64,000 nt of DNA from Gallaecimonas xiamenensis 3-C-1 (GCF_000299915.1 NZ_AMRI01000022.1:18705-82704); one strand, 5' to 3'. Counted from the stretch's first letter, positions 9,237-17,662 are shown. The notes: generated from the sequence alone by a model not told the origin. Numbers and translations are program-made.

Positions 9237-9499
9237 CATGAAGCTTTGGAGGCCGGGTCCAGCTCCCGGATCTTGTTGGACAACTGGTAGCCTTCGTCGG
9301 TGACGATGGCCTCCAACACCCGGATCCGCTCTTCCATCTTGGCGATCTTTTCCTGTAGCGCCTGGTTGCCTGCACCATTCTGGCTCTCGGCCTTGATGCG
9401 GGTTTCCTGCAGCTTCAAGCGACGCACATAGGCATCGTAGAGGGTGCCAAAGCCGACACTTAAGGCGACTATGGCCACGACCATGGTAGTTCCGTCCAT
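9236..9499 (-). CDS. Small membrane protein with coiled coil (PspB-like layout)
   Basis: This 87-residue protein has one N-terminal membrane helix (TTMVVAIVALSVGFGTLYDAY), a basic stretch, and a C-terminal coiled coil containing EKIAKMEERIRVLEAIVTDEG and ending LSNKIRELDPA. The anchor-plus-coil layout and the LEAIVTD motif occur in small uncharacterised gammaproteobacterial proteins reminiscent of PspB. No psp genes are near, so I do not call it PspB. The promoter region is shared with nothing divergent. It is followed downstream by the SDR terminator on the opposite strand. Confidence 0.65.
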   Translation of the reverse strand: MDGTTMVVAIVALSVGFGTLYDAYVRRLKLQETRIKAESQNGAGNQALQEKIAKMEERIRVLEAIVTDEGYQLSNKIRELDPASKAS

Positions 9500-9526
9500 C
9501 CCTGTGACCTCCGTTAACTGTTGCGA

Positions 9527-9889
9527 TTAAAGGCGTTGCAGGGCCAGATCGCCCCACCCGATCAGTTTATCCGTATCGAAAATCAGCGGCGTACATTCGT
9601 CCCTGCTGGTCATGCCGTCACCGTGTTTACGCTGGGTGCGGTAAAACAGCACCCGGTGGCCGTCGGTGAGCTGGTCGTCGAATTCCGGGGTACCCAGGCG
9701 GGTGACCACATCGGCCCGGCTCATGCCGGTGGACAGGCCAGCGATAGCGTCCCGGTTCTGGCGCTCCAGCTTGGTGTGGCTGCTGTTGCCCCTGTCGTCG
9801 TTGTCACCGTCGGCGATCACCACACAGGCAGAAAGGGGCAATACCAGCAGGGCAGCGGCGGCGAGTTTGACCAGGTTCTTATTGTTCAT
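9527..9889 (-). CDS. DUF3192 lipoprotein
   Basis: The 120-residue protein starts at the ATG at 9889 (AAGGAGAC upstream) with a lipoprotein signal ending in the lipobox LPLSAC. The mature part contains NRDAIAGLSTGMSRADVVTRLG, then VLFYRTQRKHGDGMTSRDECTPLIF, which I recognise as DUF3192, a family common in Shewanella and Vibrio. The GMSxxxVxxxLGxP element resembles the SmpA/BamE-like small domain found in several outer-membrane lipoproteins. Function is unknown. It lies 27 bases upstream of the small membrane protein gene on the same strand, so the two may form an operon. Confidence 0.8.
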   Translation of the reverse strand: MNNKNLVKLAAAALLVLPLSACVVIADGDNDDRGNSSHTKLERQNRDAIAGLSTGMSRADVVTRLGTPEFDDQLTDGHRVLFYRTQRKHGDGMTSRDECTPLIFDTDKLIGWGDLALQRL

Positions 9890-10053
9890 TGCAGTCTCCT
9901 TGTTCTGACAGCGCAAACTATGCAATCACCTTGCCAACCATTAACATCATGTAATACAAAGAAATAGTTTGAAAAGGCAGTGCTAGAATTGGGTAAATTC
10001 GCCACCCGTTGGCGAATCTGACCTAGGCTGTCAAAGGGTTTTGTCCGATAGTG

Positions 10054-10067
10054 GTTATAGCCATTAC
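10054..10067. promoter_or_regulatory. Candidate OhrR operator upstream of ohrR (degenerate)
   Basis: GTTATAGCCATTAC matches 11 of 14 positions of the perfect palindrome GTTATCGCGATAAC found upstream of ohr. It lies about 65 bases before the ohrR start, where an autoregulatory site would be expected. Confidence 0.45.
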
Positions 10068-10130
10068 CGCAAGGCCATAAGCCCAGACTAAGGTAGACTG
10101 CCTGCCTGAAGGCCAATACCGAGGTATGCC

Positions 10131-10577
10131 ATGAAAACGCCGGCATGTGAGTCACTTAAGCTGGATAACCAGCTCTGCTTCGCCCTTTATTCCACGTCCC
10201 TGGCCATGAGCAAGCTCTATAAGCCGTTGCTCCAGGACCTGGACCTCACCTACCCCCAGTACCTGATCATGCTGGTGCTCTGGGAAGAAGACGGCCTGAC
10301 CGCCACCGCCCTTGGCCGCCGCCTGATGCAGGATCTGGGCGCCCTGAGCCCGGTGATCAAGCGCCTGGAAAGCCAGGGCCTGATTGAGCGGCGCCGCAGC
10401 AGCAAGGACGATCGCAAGGTGCACCTGCACTTGACCGAAGCCGGCCGGGCCATGCAAGCCAAGGCCGAGACGGTACCCCAGCAGATCCTCTGCGCCAGCC
10501 ACCTGAATGTAGAAGATGCCGTCGCCCTGAAGAGCCAGTTGGAACTGCTGCGCCGGGCCCTGCAAGAGTCCATCTGA
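10131..10577 (+). CDS. ohrR: Organic-hydroperoxide sensor/repressor OhrR (MarR family, two-Cys type)
   Basis: The 148-residue MarR-family protein has LDNQLCFALYSTSLAMSKLY, LTYPQYLIMLVLWEEDG, a winged helix (RRLMQDLGALSPVIKRLES) and the beta wing SKDDRKVHLHLTEAG. C16 corresponds to the peroxidatic Cys of OhrR, and C121 sits 105 residues later. That is the same spacing as C22/C127 in Xanthomonas OhrR, so this should be a two-Cys sensor that forms an intersubunit disulfide when oxidised by organic peroxides. The esterase and ohr genes follow on the same strand, each with a copy of a shared palindrome in its promoter. Confidence 0.93.
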   Translation: MKTPACESLKLDNQLCFALYSTSLAMSKLYKPLLQDLDLTYPQYLIMLVLWEEDGLTATALGRRLMQDLGALSPVIKRLESQGLIERRRSSKDDRKVHLHLTEAGRAMQAKAETVPQQILCASHLNVEDAVALKSQLELLRRALQESI

Positions 10578-10590
10578 AAATACGATAGGG

Positions 10591-10635
10591 GTTATAGCGC
10601 AATTTAGTTATCGCAATAATCATTATCACAATAAG
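10591..10635. promoter_or_regulatory. Candidate OhrR operator array upstream of the esterase
   Basis: GTTATCGCAATAAT at 10607-10620 differs from the palindrome GTTATCGCGATAAC upstream of ohr at two bases. Weaker copies flank it: GTTATAGCGCAATT starting at 10591 and ATTATCACAATAAG at 10622-10635, giving a spacing of 15-16 bases. The array lies 55-100 bases before the esterase start. Confidence 0.55.
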
Positions 10636-10689
10636 ATTTCTCTCGTGGCCGCTACCAGGCCCCCAAATCAACCACGAGAGGAAATTGCC

Positions 10690-11703
10690 ATGAACGCCAT
10701 CAACCGCATCCTGACCACCAGCCTGCTTGCCCTGAGTGTCGGCCACGCCTTTGCAGCCGGCTCCGAAGGGGTAGAACCCACCACCCAACAATTCCTTAAT
10801 ACCCTGGAACAGGGTGGTGGCAAGCCCCTGGAGCAGCTGAGCCCGGTTGACGCCCGCGCCGTGCTGACCGGTGCCCAGGCCGGAGCCACACTGCCCGCCG
10901 CCGACGTCTCCACCAAGACCATCAACGCCGACGGCCAGAATATCGAGCTGACCATAGTGCGCCCGGCGGGAAGCAAGGGGGTGCTGCCGGTGTTCATGTT
11001 CTTTCACGGCGGCGGCTGGATATTGGGAGACTACCCCACCCACGAGCGGCTGATCCGCGACTTGGTTAGCCGCTCCGGCGCCGCCGCCGTCTACGTCAAT
11101 TACAGCCCCTCCCCCGAGGCCCATTACCCTGTAGCCATCAACCAGGCCTATGCCGCCACCCGCTGGGTTGCCGAGCACGGCCAGGAGATCGGCGTCGACG
11201 GCAGCAACCTGGCGGTGGCCGGTAACAGCGTCGGCGGCAACATGGCGGCCGTGGTAAGCCTGATGGCCAAGGACAAGGGCACGCCCCATATCAAGTTCCA
11301 GCTGTTGCTGTGGCCAGTAACCGACGCCAACTTCGATACCGGCTCTTATAAAGAGTTTGCCGAGGGCCACTTCCTGACCCGCAACATGATGAAGTGGTTC
11401 TGGGACGCCTATACCACCAGCCCCGCCGAGCGCGCCGAGATCTACGCCTCGCCGCTGCGGGCCAGCCTCGCCCAGCTCCAGGGCCTGCCGCCGGCGATGA
11501 TCCAGACCGCCGAGAAAGACGTGCTCCGTGACGAAGGGGAAGCCTACGGCCGCAAGCTGGCCGAGGCCGGGGTCAGCGTCACCGCCATCCGCTATAACGG
11601 CATGATCCATGACTACGGCCTACTCAACGCCCTGAGCCAGGTGCCTGCCGTCCAAGGCGCTATGGACCAGGCCGGCCTGGCCCTGAAAAACCACCTTAAC
11701 TAA
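10690..11703 (+). CDS. Secreted alpha/beta-hydrolase (HSL-type esterase) in the ohr locus
   Basis: The 337-residue protein has a Sec signal peptide (LLALSVGHAFA) and an HSL/bacterial family IV esterase fold. The oxyanion motif HGGGW starts at H106, the nucleophile S180 lies in GNSVGG, the acid is in EKDVLRDEG and the catalytic His is in MIHDYGLLN. This family hydrolyses short acyl esters. Its promoter carries the same palindromic element as ohr, and it sits between ohrR and ohr. I infer induction by organic peroxides and a role in processing oxidised lipid esters in the periplasm. The ATG at 10690 is chosen because the signal peptide begins there and GAGAGGAAA is upstream. Confidence 0.85.
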   Translation: MNAINRILTTSLLALSVGHAFAAGSEGVEPTTQQFLNTLEQGGGKPLEQLSPVDARAVLTGAQAGATLPAADVSTKTINADGQNIELTIVRPAGSKGVLPVFMFFHGGGWILGDYPTHERLIRDLVSRSGAAAVYVNYSPSPEAHYPVAINQAYAATRWVAEHGQEIGVDGSNLAVAGNSVGGNMAAVVSLMAKDKGTPHIKFQLLLWPVTDANFDTGSYKEFAEGHFLTRNMMKWFWDAYTTSPAERAEIYASPLRASLAQLQGLPPAMIQTAEKDVLRDEGEAYGRKLAEAGVSVTAIRYNGMIHDYGLLNALSQVPAVQGAMDQAGLALKNHLN

Positions 11704-11714
11704 GGCCGTCCCGC

Positions 11715-11740
11715 AAAGGGCCCCGTCAGGGGCCTTTTTT
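11715..11740 (+). terminator. Terminator after the esterase
   Basis: A GGCCCC/GGGGCC stem with a GTCA loop followed by six Ts lies just past the esterase stop. It implies that ohr is transcribed from its own promoter. Confidence 0.8.
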
Positions 11741-11793
11741 ATGGGCGCGGGGCGCCCATCGGAAAAGCCGCAGTCGGCTATCGACAAAACAGC

Positions 11794-11821
11794 TTTGCGC
11801 GATAATAGTTATCGCGATAAC
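11794..11821. promoter_or_regulatory. Candidate OhrR operator upstream of ohr
   Basis: GTTATCGCGATAAC at 11808-11821 is a perfect 14-bp palindrome. An imperfect partner (TTTGCGCGATAATA) lies immediately before it at 11794-11807. The site is 43 bases upstream of the ohr start, where a repressor would block RNA polymerase. Confidence 0.6.
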
Positions 11822-11864
11822 ATCATTCCCGTAGCCAGTTAAATCACTTCAAGAGGAAACGACC

Positions 11865-12284
11865 ATGCAAGTACTTTACAAAGCCATCGCTACTTCCACC
11901 GGCGGCCGTGACGGCAGCGCCAAATCCTCCGACGGCGTCTTGGACGTCAAGCTGAGCACCCCCAAAGAACTGGGCGGCGCCGGCGGCGACGGCACCAACC
12001 CCGAGCAGCTGTTCGCAGCCGGTTACTCCGCCTGCTTTATCGGCGCCCTGAAATTCGTGGGCGGCCAGGCCAAGGTGGCGATACCGGCCAGCACCCAGAT
12101 CCGCGCCGAAGTGGGCATAGGCCAGATCCCCGGCGGTTTCGGCCTGGACATCGACCTCTTCGTCACCCTGCCCGGCCTTGACCAGGCCAGCGCCGAGGCC
12201 CTGGTAGAAAAAGCCCACCAGGTCTGCCCCTACTCCAACGCCACCCGTGGCAACATCGAGGTCAGGCTGCACGTCGCCGTCTAA
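11865..12284 (+). CDS. ohr: Organic hydroperoxide resistance peroxidase Ohr
   Basis: The 139-residue OsmC/Ohr-family protein carries both catalytic cysteines: C57 in [12 protein letters not shown] and C121 in [10 protein letters not shown]. It also has the [14 protein letters not shown] start and the [14 protein letters not shown] element diagnostic of Ohr rather than OsmC. Ohr is a lipoyl-dependent thiol peroxidase that reduces fatty-acid and alkyl hydroperoxides. It has its own promoter with a palindromic candidate OhrR site and ends at a strong terminator. Confidence 0.97.
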   Translation: MQVLYKAIATSTGGRDGSAKSSDGVLDVKLSTPKELGGAGGDGTNPEQLFAAGYSACFIGALKFVGGQAKVAIPASTQIRAEVGIGQIPGGFGLDIDLFVTLPGLDQASAEALVEKAHQVCPYSNATRGNIEVRLHVAV

Positions 12285-12294
12285 CCCCGGTCGC

Positions 12295-12323
12295 AAAAAA
12301 GCCCCGCTTAGGCGGGGCTTTTT
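12295..12323 (+). terminator. Terminator after ohr
   Basis: An AAAAAAGCCCCGC/GCGGGGCTTTTT hairpin with a TTAG loop lies about ten bases after the ohr stop. Confidence 0.88.
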
Positions 12324-12330
12324 CATGGCC

Positions 12331-12356
12331 ATAAAAAACCGCCCCAAGGGGCGGCC
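12331..12356 (-). terminator. Terminator of the oxygenase/C-S lyase operon
   Basis: On the minus strand a CCGCCCC/GGGGCGG stem with a short loop is followed by six Ts, directly after the lyase stop. Confidence 0.85.
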
Positions 12357-12361
12357 TGGCG

Positions 12362-13519
12362 TCAGGCCAGGGCCTGGCGGATATCTGCAATCAGGTCGTC
12401 GGCGTCTTCCACGCCGATGCTCAGTCGCACCAGGTCGTCGTTAACGCCGGCTGCCGCGCGGGCTTCGGCGCTCATGGCGGCATGGGTGGTGCTGGCCGGG
12501 TGGCAAGCCAGGCTTTCCAGGTCCCCCAGGCTCACCGCCTGGGTAAACAGCTCCAGCTTGTCCAGGAAGCGGGCGCAGGCGCCAAAGCCGCCGTCCAGCT
12601 CGATGCTGATCATACCGCCAAAACCACGGCTGACATCCTTAAGCACCTCATGACCGGGGTGGCTGGCAAGGCCCGGATACACCACTTTCTTTACCCCGGG
12701 GTGGCTTTGCAGGAACTGAGCCAGCTGCTGGGCGTTGTGCAGGTGGGCGTCCATGCGCAGGGGCAGGGTCTTGACGCCGCGCTGCAACAGGTAGGCTTCC
12801 TGGGGGCCGATGGGGGAACCGATATGCTTGAGGGCCACGGTGCGCACCTTGGCCATCAGCTCAGTGCGGCCGGCCACCACGCCGGCGATGATATCGCCGT
12901 GGCCGCCCAGGTACTTGGTGCCGCTGTGCATCACCAGGTCGACGCCCAGCTGCAAAGGCTGCATCAGATAAGGGGTCAGGAAGGTGTTGTCACAGACGCT
13001 GATGGCCCCCACCTTGTTGGCGGCCGCCACCACCTTACGGGGGTCGATGACCTTGAGGTTGGGGTTGGTCACCGTTTCAAACAGGATCACCTTGGTGTTG
13101 GCGCTGATGTTGTCCAGCAGCTCCTGGTCTGAACCGTAACGGGTCACTGTGATGCCGGCCCTGACCAGGGTCTGCTTCAAGAAGGCGTCGGTACCGCCGT
13201 ACAAAGGGTCCACGAAGGCCACTTCGTCGCCGCTGTCGGCCAGGGCGTACATGATGGCCGACACCGCCGCCATACCCGAGGCCACCACCAGGGCTTCCTC
13301 GGCCCCTTCCAGGGCCGCCAGCTTTTGTTCCAGCTCGGCGGTGGTGGGGTTGCCAAAGCGGCTGTAGATAAAGCCGGGGTTCTGGCCGCCAAAACGGGCC
13401 TTGCCCTCTTCGGCGGTGAAGTAGCTGAATGTGCTGCTTTGGTAAACCGGCGTGGTCAGGGCGCCGGTTTGGGGGTCTACCTGTTGGCCCGCATGGACGC
13501 TCAGGGTTTTAAATTTCAT
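12362..13519 (-). CDS. PLP-dependent Cys/Met metabolism lyase (methionine/cystathionine gamma-lyase type)
   Basis: The 385-residue enzyme belongs to the Cys/Met metabolism PLP family. K202 in HSGTKYLGGHGD is the Schiff-base lysine, D177 in VCDNTF pairs with the pyridine nitrogen, and YSRFGNPT supplies a phosphate contact from the neighbouring subunit. It resembles methionine gamma-lyases overall. The active-site Cys of Pseudomonas methionine gamma-lyase (YGCTF) is Gly here (YGGTD, G109), so cystathionine gamma-lyase or another C-S lyase activity is equally possible. The ATG at 13519 has GGAG upstream; the longer frame begins at a TTG. It starts 17 bases after the 2OG oxygenase stop, so the two are one operon. 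Confidence 0.85.
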   Translation of the reverse strand: MKFKTLSVHAGQQVDPQTGALTTPVYQSSTFSYFTAEEGKARFGGQNPGFIYSRFGNPTTAELEQKLAALEGAEEALVVASGMAAVSAIMYALADSGDEVAFVDPLYGGTDAFLKQTLVRAGITVTRYGSDQELLDNISANTKVILFETVTNPNLKVIDPRKVVAAANKVGAISVCDNTFLTPYLMQPLQLGVDLVMHSGTKYLGGHGDIIAGVVAGRTELMAKVRTVALKHIGSPIGPQEAYLLQRGVKTLPLRMDAHLHNAQQLAQFLQSHPGVKKVVYPGLASHPGHEVLKDVSRGFGGMISIELDGGFGACARFLDKLELFTQAVSLGDLESLACHPASTTHAAMSAEARAAAGVNDDLVRLSIGVEDADDLIADIRQALA

Positions 13520-13536
13520 TGTTGTCTCCGTCAAAC

Positions 13537-14550
13537 TCAGGCGGTGGCGCGCATCAGATCAGGGTAATGGCGCGCCGCCACATCGGTGTGGGAACGCAGT
13601 CGCCCTTTGAGGACGTTTTCCCCCACCTCGAAAAAGAGGGGGTTGGCCGGGTCGCTTTCCGGGCCCTTGGCTTCCGCCGCCAGGTGCGCCGGCAGCGCCA
13701 GGTGCGGCACTGTGCTGTCGAGGCGGGCCGCCATGAAAAAGGCGCAGGACAGGCGCTCTATGCCCGCCGGCGGGCTAACCACCCGGTGCAAGGTGGCCCG
13801 CAGGTAACCGTTGGAGGCCAGCTCCAACAGCTCACCGATATTGACCACAAAGGCCCCTTCGATGGGCTCGGCGCTAACCCAGCCCTTGTCGGTCTGTACC
13901 TCCAGGCCGGACTGGCCGTCCTGCATCACCAGGGTCAGGTAGCCAGGGTCCTTGTGGGCTCCTACCCCTTGGTTGCTGCTGCCCTGGGTTTGGCCCGGGT
14001 AGCGGATCAGCTTCATGTGCTGGTAGGGGCCGCCGTCGACGTTGTCGGCAAAGACGTCTTTGTCCTGCTCCAGGGCCTCGGCAAAGGCCTTGAGCAGCAG
14101 CACAGTGATGTCGCTCAGGCGCTGCTGCCAATCCAGCAGGGCGCCTTTTAGCGCCGGCAGGGCCGCCGGCCACTGGTTGGGGCCATGGAGCCGTTGCCAG
14201 GCATGGTGAATAACAGCAGGGGCCAGGGCCTTTTCTTCATTCATGATATCAAACTGCTCGCGCATATCGGGTTTGCCCCGGGTAATTTCACCCTGCATGC
14301 GGGTATAACCACGAAAGTGCGGAGAATTAGCCATCTGGACTTCCAGTTTTTCTTTTTCCGGCAGGGCGAAAAAAGTCCGGGCCAAATCGAGAATGGCTTT
14401 TTGTTTTTCCAGCGCCAGGCCGTGGCCGGTCAGATAAAAGAAACCGTAGTCACGGGCCGCGCCACGCAAGGCTTTGAGGAAGGACAGGCGTTCCTCGGCC
14501 GAGCCATTGAGTTGGCTCATATCCAAAACGGGTAAGGCGGGCTTTTTCAT
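13537..14550 (-). CDS. Isopenicillin N synthase-like 2OG-Fe(II) oxygenase
   Basis: The 337-residue protein has the DIOX_N start (LPVLDMSQL, ARDYGFFYLTGHG) and a double-stranded beta-helix with the iron triad H199, D201 (GAHKDPGYLTL) and H255 (ATLHRVVSP). R266 and S268 (RLS) would bind the carboxylate of 2-oxoglutarate. The family includes isopenicillin N synthase, ACC oxidase and ethylene-forming enzyme, and many bacterial members have unknown substrates. It is the first gene of an operon with the PLP lyase, which hints at a sulfur-containing amino acid substrate, but that is inference. GGAGG precedes the ATG at 14550. Confidence 0.88.
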   Translation of the reverse strand: MKKPALPVLDMSQLNGSAEERLSFLKALRGAARDYGFFYLTGHGLALEKQKAILDLARTFFALPEKEKLEVQMANSPHFRGYTRMQGEITRGKPDMREQFDIMNEEKALAPAVIHHAWQRLHGPNQWPAALPALKGALLDWQQRLSDITVLLLKAFAEALEQDKDVFADNVDGGPYQHMKLIRYPGQTQGSSNQGVGAHKDPGYLTLVMQDGQSGLEVQTDKGWVSAEPIEGAFVVNIGELLELASNGYLRATLHRVVSPPAGIERLSCAFFMAARLDSTVPHLALPAHLAAEAKGPESDPANPLFFEVGENVLKGRLRSHTDVAARHYPDLMRATA

Positions 14551-14920
14551 CTTTACCTCCACATCAGGACCTGGCCCCGGGAAAAGAAACTCCCTTGGGA
14601 ACCGGGATAGTAATTAGACAGCCCAAAGAGCGGAAATAGCCTTTTTTCATGCCTTAGAGAGAAAAAGGATATGAGGATGGCGGGATTTCTTTCCTTTTAA
14701 ATGGATAGACGTCTGGACTGCAAAATAGATTCTTTATTTAAAAACAGCCATTTTTTGGCAAGTGTCTGGCAGGGCAGAAAAAAGCACCAAGATGCGGCCC
14801 TGGCCAAGCCGGGCAGCGAAGTGATAGCCGTACGCAGCTAAGGAAAAAGCAGCGCCTGAAGATGCAGCACCCGATGCTAGACTGGTTAATAAAAAAGCAG
14901 CTTCATTCAGAGGGATAAGA
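14551..14920. other. 370-bp divergent promoter region with a met-box-like palindrome
   Basis: The region separates the oxygenase operon from the chemoreceptor-like gene and contains no plausible gene. The eight-base palindrome AGACGTCT at 14707-14714 equals the consensus MetJ met box. The adjoining eight bases (GGACTGCA) match only half of the consensus, whereas MetJ normally needs two adjacent boxes. A single such octamer is expected about once by chance in a window this size. Confidence 0.4.
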
Positions 14921-16477
14921 ATGTCAGCATCGCAAGGAGCCTTTAAAAGCAGCGCCCTGCCCGCCATTTTGCTGGTGGTGATAGTGGGGCTGACCGCTGC
15001 CCTCAGCCACCATCTGCTCAAATCGCCCTGGTGGACCCTGGTTCTCACTGGTGCAGCGGCCGCCCTGTTCTGGCTTTGGCGCCAGCCGCAGCCCTTGGCC
15101 GAACCCGGCCAGGGCTCCAACCTGCCGGCCCACAGCATCATCCAAGCCGCCAGCCTGATGGCCATAGAGTCGGCCAACGCCTCCCACTTTGTCGACGGCA
15201 TCAAGGCCCACCTGGGGCAGCAAAAGCAGGTAGCGGCCCTGATCCTGGAGCGGGTGGAAGGGCTGGAAACCTCGGCCCAAGCCATGCAAGAGGCAGCCCG
15301 AGAAGCCAACCAGGAAGTGGCTGCCGCCGCTCAGGCCGCCGACCAGGGTCAGGCCCAGATGAACGAGCTCAGCGCCGTTCGAGAGGAACAATTACAACGG
15401 CTGGGCAGCGCCCAGGCCCAGGCCGAAAAGCTCAAGGAACAGTCCGCTTCCATCCAGGGCATTACCCAGGCCATAGACCAACTGGCGGACCAGACCAACA
15501 TGCTGGCCCTCAATGCCGCCATAGAGGCGGCCAGGGCCGGCGATCAAGGGCGGGGCTTTGCGGTGGTGGCCGAGGAAGTGCGCCACCTGGCCCAGCAAAC
15601 CAGCCAGGCCACCCGCAACATCGAGCAGCTGCTGGGCACCATGGTGGAACAGACCCAGGAAGTGGCCCAGGCCATGGACGCCCTGCAGGCGGTGGATACC
15701 CGTATGTCGGCCCTGACCGCAGATGTCAGTGCCCAACTGGCCGAGGTCTCAAAACGCATGGCCCAGGCCAAGGACAGCGCCACCACCATGGCGGCATTGC
15801 AACAGGACTTTGGCCGCGACAACAGCGGCATTGGCGACCAGGTGGAAACCCTGCACGGCTCCATGGGGGCCATAGAACATGCCATAGGGGAGGCCTCGGG
15901 GCGGATCCTCGAACTCAGCACCCACACCGAAGGCATCTTCGTGGCCCTGCGCCACTGCGAGCTGGACGACAGGCACAGCCAGATGGCCAGGCTGGCCCAG
16001 GAAGGGGCCGAGGCCATAGGCCAAGTGCTGGAGCAAGCCATGGCCCAGGGCGCCATCAGCGAACAGGCGCTGTTCCGTTTCCAATACCAACCCATCGAAG
16101 GCACCGATCCGCCCAAGTTCCACAGCCCCTTCGACCAACTGACCGACCGGCTCTTCCCCGATATCCAAGAGCCGCTGCTGGGCCGCTGCCAGGGGGCCAT
16201 TTACGCCGGGGCCGTGGACATCAACGGCTATTTTCCCACCCACAACCGCCAGTTCAGCCAGCCGCTGACCGGCAACAAGGAAAAGGACATCGCCAGCAAC
16301 CGCACCAAGCGCATCTTCAACGACAGGACCGGCAGCCGTTGCGGCAACCATACCGAGCCTTTTTTGTTGCAGACCTATAAGCGCGACACCGGCGAGGTAA
16401 TGCACGACGTGTCGGCTCCCATCTATGTGCGGGGTCAACATTGGGGGGGCTTTCGTATCGGCTACCTAAGCCAGTGA
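14921..16477 (+). CDS. Methyl-accepting chemotaxis-like protein with C-terminal sensor domain
   Basis: The 518-residue protein begins with two close membrane helices (about residues 12-30 and 38-54) with hardly any periplasmic part, so it has no external sensor. Residues about 90-300 are an MCP signalling coiled coil with the conserved hairpin tip [18 protein letters not shown] around residues 189-206 and [12 protein letters not shown]. Residues about 390-518 form an extra domain ending in [17 protein letters not shown] and [10 protein letters not shown]. That sequence resembles the Cache/PAS-like modules found at the C-terminus of some cytoplasmic-sensing MCPs. AGAGGGA precedes the ATG. No che genes are adjacent. 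Confidence 0.85.
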   Translation: MSASQGAFKSSALPAILLVVIVGLTAALSHHLLKSPWWTLVLTGAAAALFWLWRQPQPLAEPGQGSNLPAHSIIQAASLMAIESANASHFVDGIKAHLGQQKQVAALILERVEGLETSAQAMQEAAREANQEVAAAAQAADQGQAQMNELSAVREEQLQRLGSAQAQAEKLKEQSASIQGITQAIDQLADQTNMLALNAAIEAARAGDQGRGFAVVAEEVRHLAQQTSQATRNIEQLLGTMVEQTQEVAQAMDALQAVDTRMSALTADVSAQLAEVSKRMAQAKDSATTMAALQQDFGRDNSGIGDQVETLHGSMGAIEHAIGEASGRILELSTHTEGIFVALRHCELDDRHSQMARLAQEGAEAIGQVLEQAMAQGAISEQALFRFQYQPIEGTDPPKFHSPFDQLTDRLFPDIQEPLLGRCQGAIYAGAVDINGYFPTHNRQFSQPLTGNKEKDIASNRTKRIFNDRTGSRCGNHTEPFLLQTYKRDTGEVMHDVSAPIYVRGQHWGGFRIGYLSQ

Positions 16478-16561
16478 ACGGCGCTGGGCGCGGGCCCAGC
16501 GGCCTGGCCGCCGATGCAGCCCGGGCGTTACCCTGGGGTTTTACCGGTCAAAGGAAGCCCC

Positions 16562-17575
16562 ATGAAACCCCAGGTCTTTGTCTTTAGCCGCCTCAAGCCG
16601 CCCTTCCTGGCAGAGCTTGAAGCCCACTACCAGGTCACCCAGCTCGACCCCAAGGGTGATATCCAGGGCCAATACGCCGCCGCCCTGCCCCATGTTCAGG
16701 GCATGATAGGGGTAGGCCGGCCCCTGGGAGAGGCCGAGCTGGCCCAGGCCGGCCAGCTCAAAGTGATCAGCTCCGTCTCGGTCGGTTACGACAATTACGA
16801 CCTTCCCTACCTGAACAGCCGCAGCATCATGCTTACCAACACCCCGGACGTACTGACCGAGACCACCGCCGATCTGGGCTTTGCCTTGCTGATGAGCGCC
16901 GCCCGGCGCCTGCCTGAGCTGGATGCCTGGGTCAAGGCCGGCCAATGGCAGCGCACCGTCGGCCCGGCCGAATTCGGGGTGGATATCCACGGTAAGACCC
17001 TGGGCATCGTCGGCCTGGGCAGGATAGGGGCGGCCCTGGCTCGCCGCGGCCACTTTGGTTTCAGGATGCCGGTGCTCTACAGCGGCAACAGCCGCAACAG
17101 CCGCAAGCCGGAATTGGAAGCGGAGCTGGGCGCCCGTTTCCTGCCCCTGGACGACCTGCTGGCCCAGGCGGACTTCGTGGTGCTGGTGGTGCCACTTGGG
17201 CCCGAGACCCGCAACCTCATCGGCCGCCGCGAGCTGGCCCTGATGAAAGACAGCGCCATTCTGGTGAACCTGGCCAGGGGCGCGGTGGTGGACGAGCCGG
17301 CCCTGATTGAAGCCCTGCAAAGCCGCCAGATCAGAGGCGCGGGGCTGGACGTCTATCAAACAGAACCCCTGGCCGCCTCTCCCCTCTTTGCCCTGCCCCA
17401 GGTGGTGACGCTGCCGCACCTGGGCTCCGCCACAGAGGAAACCCGCGACGCCATGGCCCGCCGGGCCCTGGACAACTTCCACCAGGCCATGAAGGGGGAG
17501 CGGCCCCGGGATCTGGTCAACCCCCAGGTCTGGCCCGAGGCCGGTCATGCCCCTGTCATGGGGCGATTGCCATGA
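16562..17575 (+). CDS. ghrB: Glyoxylate/hydroxypyruvate reductase (GhrB type)
   Basis: The 337-residue D-2-hydroxyacid dehydrogenase has ISVGYDNYD-like SVSVGYDNYDLPYL, the NAD(P) motif LGIVGLGRIGAALA, LVNLARGAVVDE with the catalytic Arg, and the catalytic His in LPHLGSATEETR. It follows E. coli GhrB closely, including HFGFRMPVLY. GhrB reduces glyoxylate and hydroxypyruvate with NADPH. The C-terminus is slightly longer than the usual 324 residues. AAAGGAAG precedes the ATG at 16562. It stands alone between the chemoreceptor gene and ahpC. Confidence 0.88.
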   Translation: MKPQVFVFSRLKPPFLAELEAHYQVTQLDPKGDIQGQYAAALPHVQGMIGVGRPLGEAELAQAGQLKVISSVSVGYDNYDLPYLNSRSIMLTNTPDVLTETTADLGFALLMSAARRLPELDAWVKAGQWQRTVGPAEFGVDIHGKTLGIVGLGRIGAALARRGHFGFRMPVLYSGNSRNSRKPELEAELGARFLPLDDLLAQADFVVLVVPLGPETRNLIGRRELALMKDSAILVNLARGAVVDEPALIEALQSRQIRGAGLDVYQTEPLAASPLFALPQVVTLPHLGSATEETRDAMARRALDNFHQAMKGERPRDLVNPQVWPEAGHAPVMGRLP

Positions 17576-17662
17576 TAGGAAAGCCTGGCGGGACAGCAGG
17601 GCCGCGCGTCGGGATAATAAGCGCCAAGTCATTGAAACAGCTAGGTAGGCCTCAGGGCTTCA

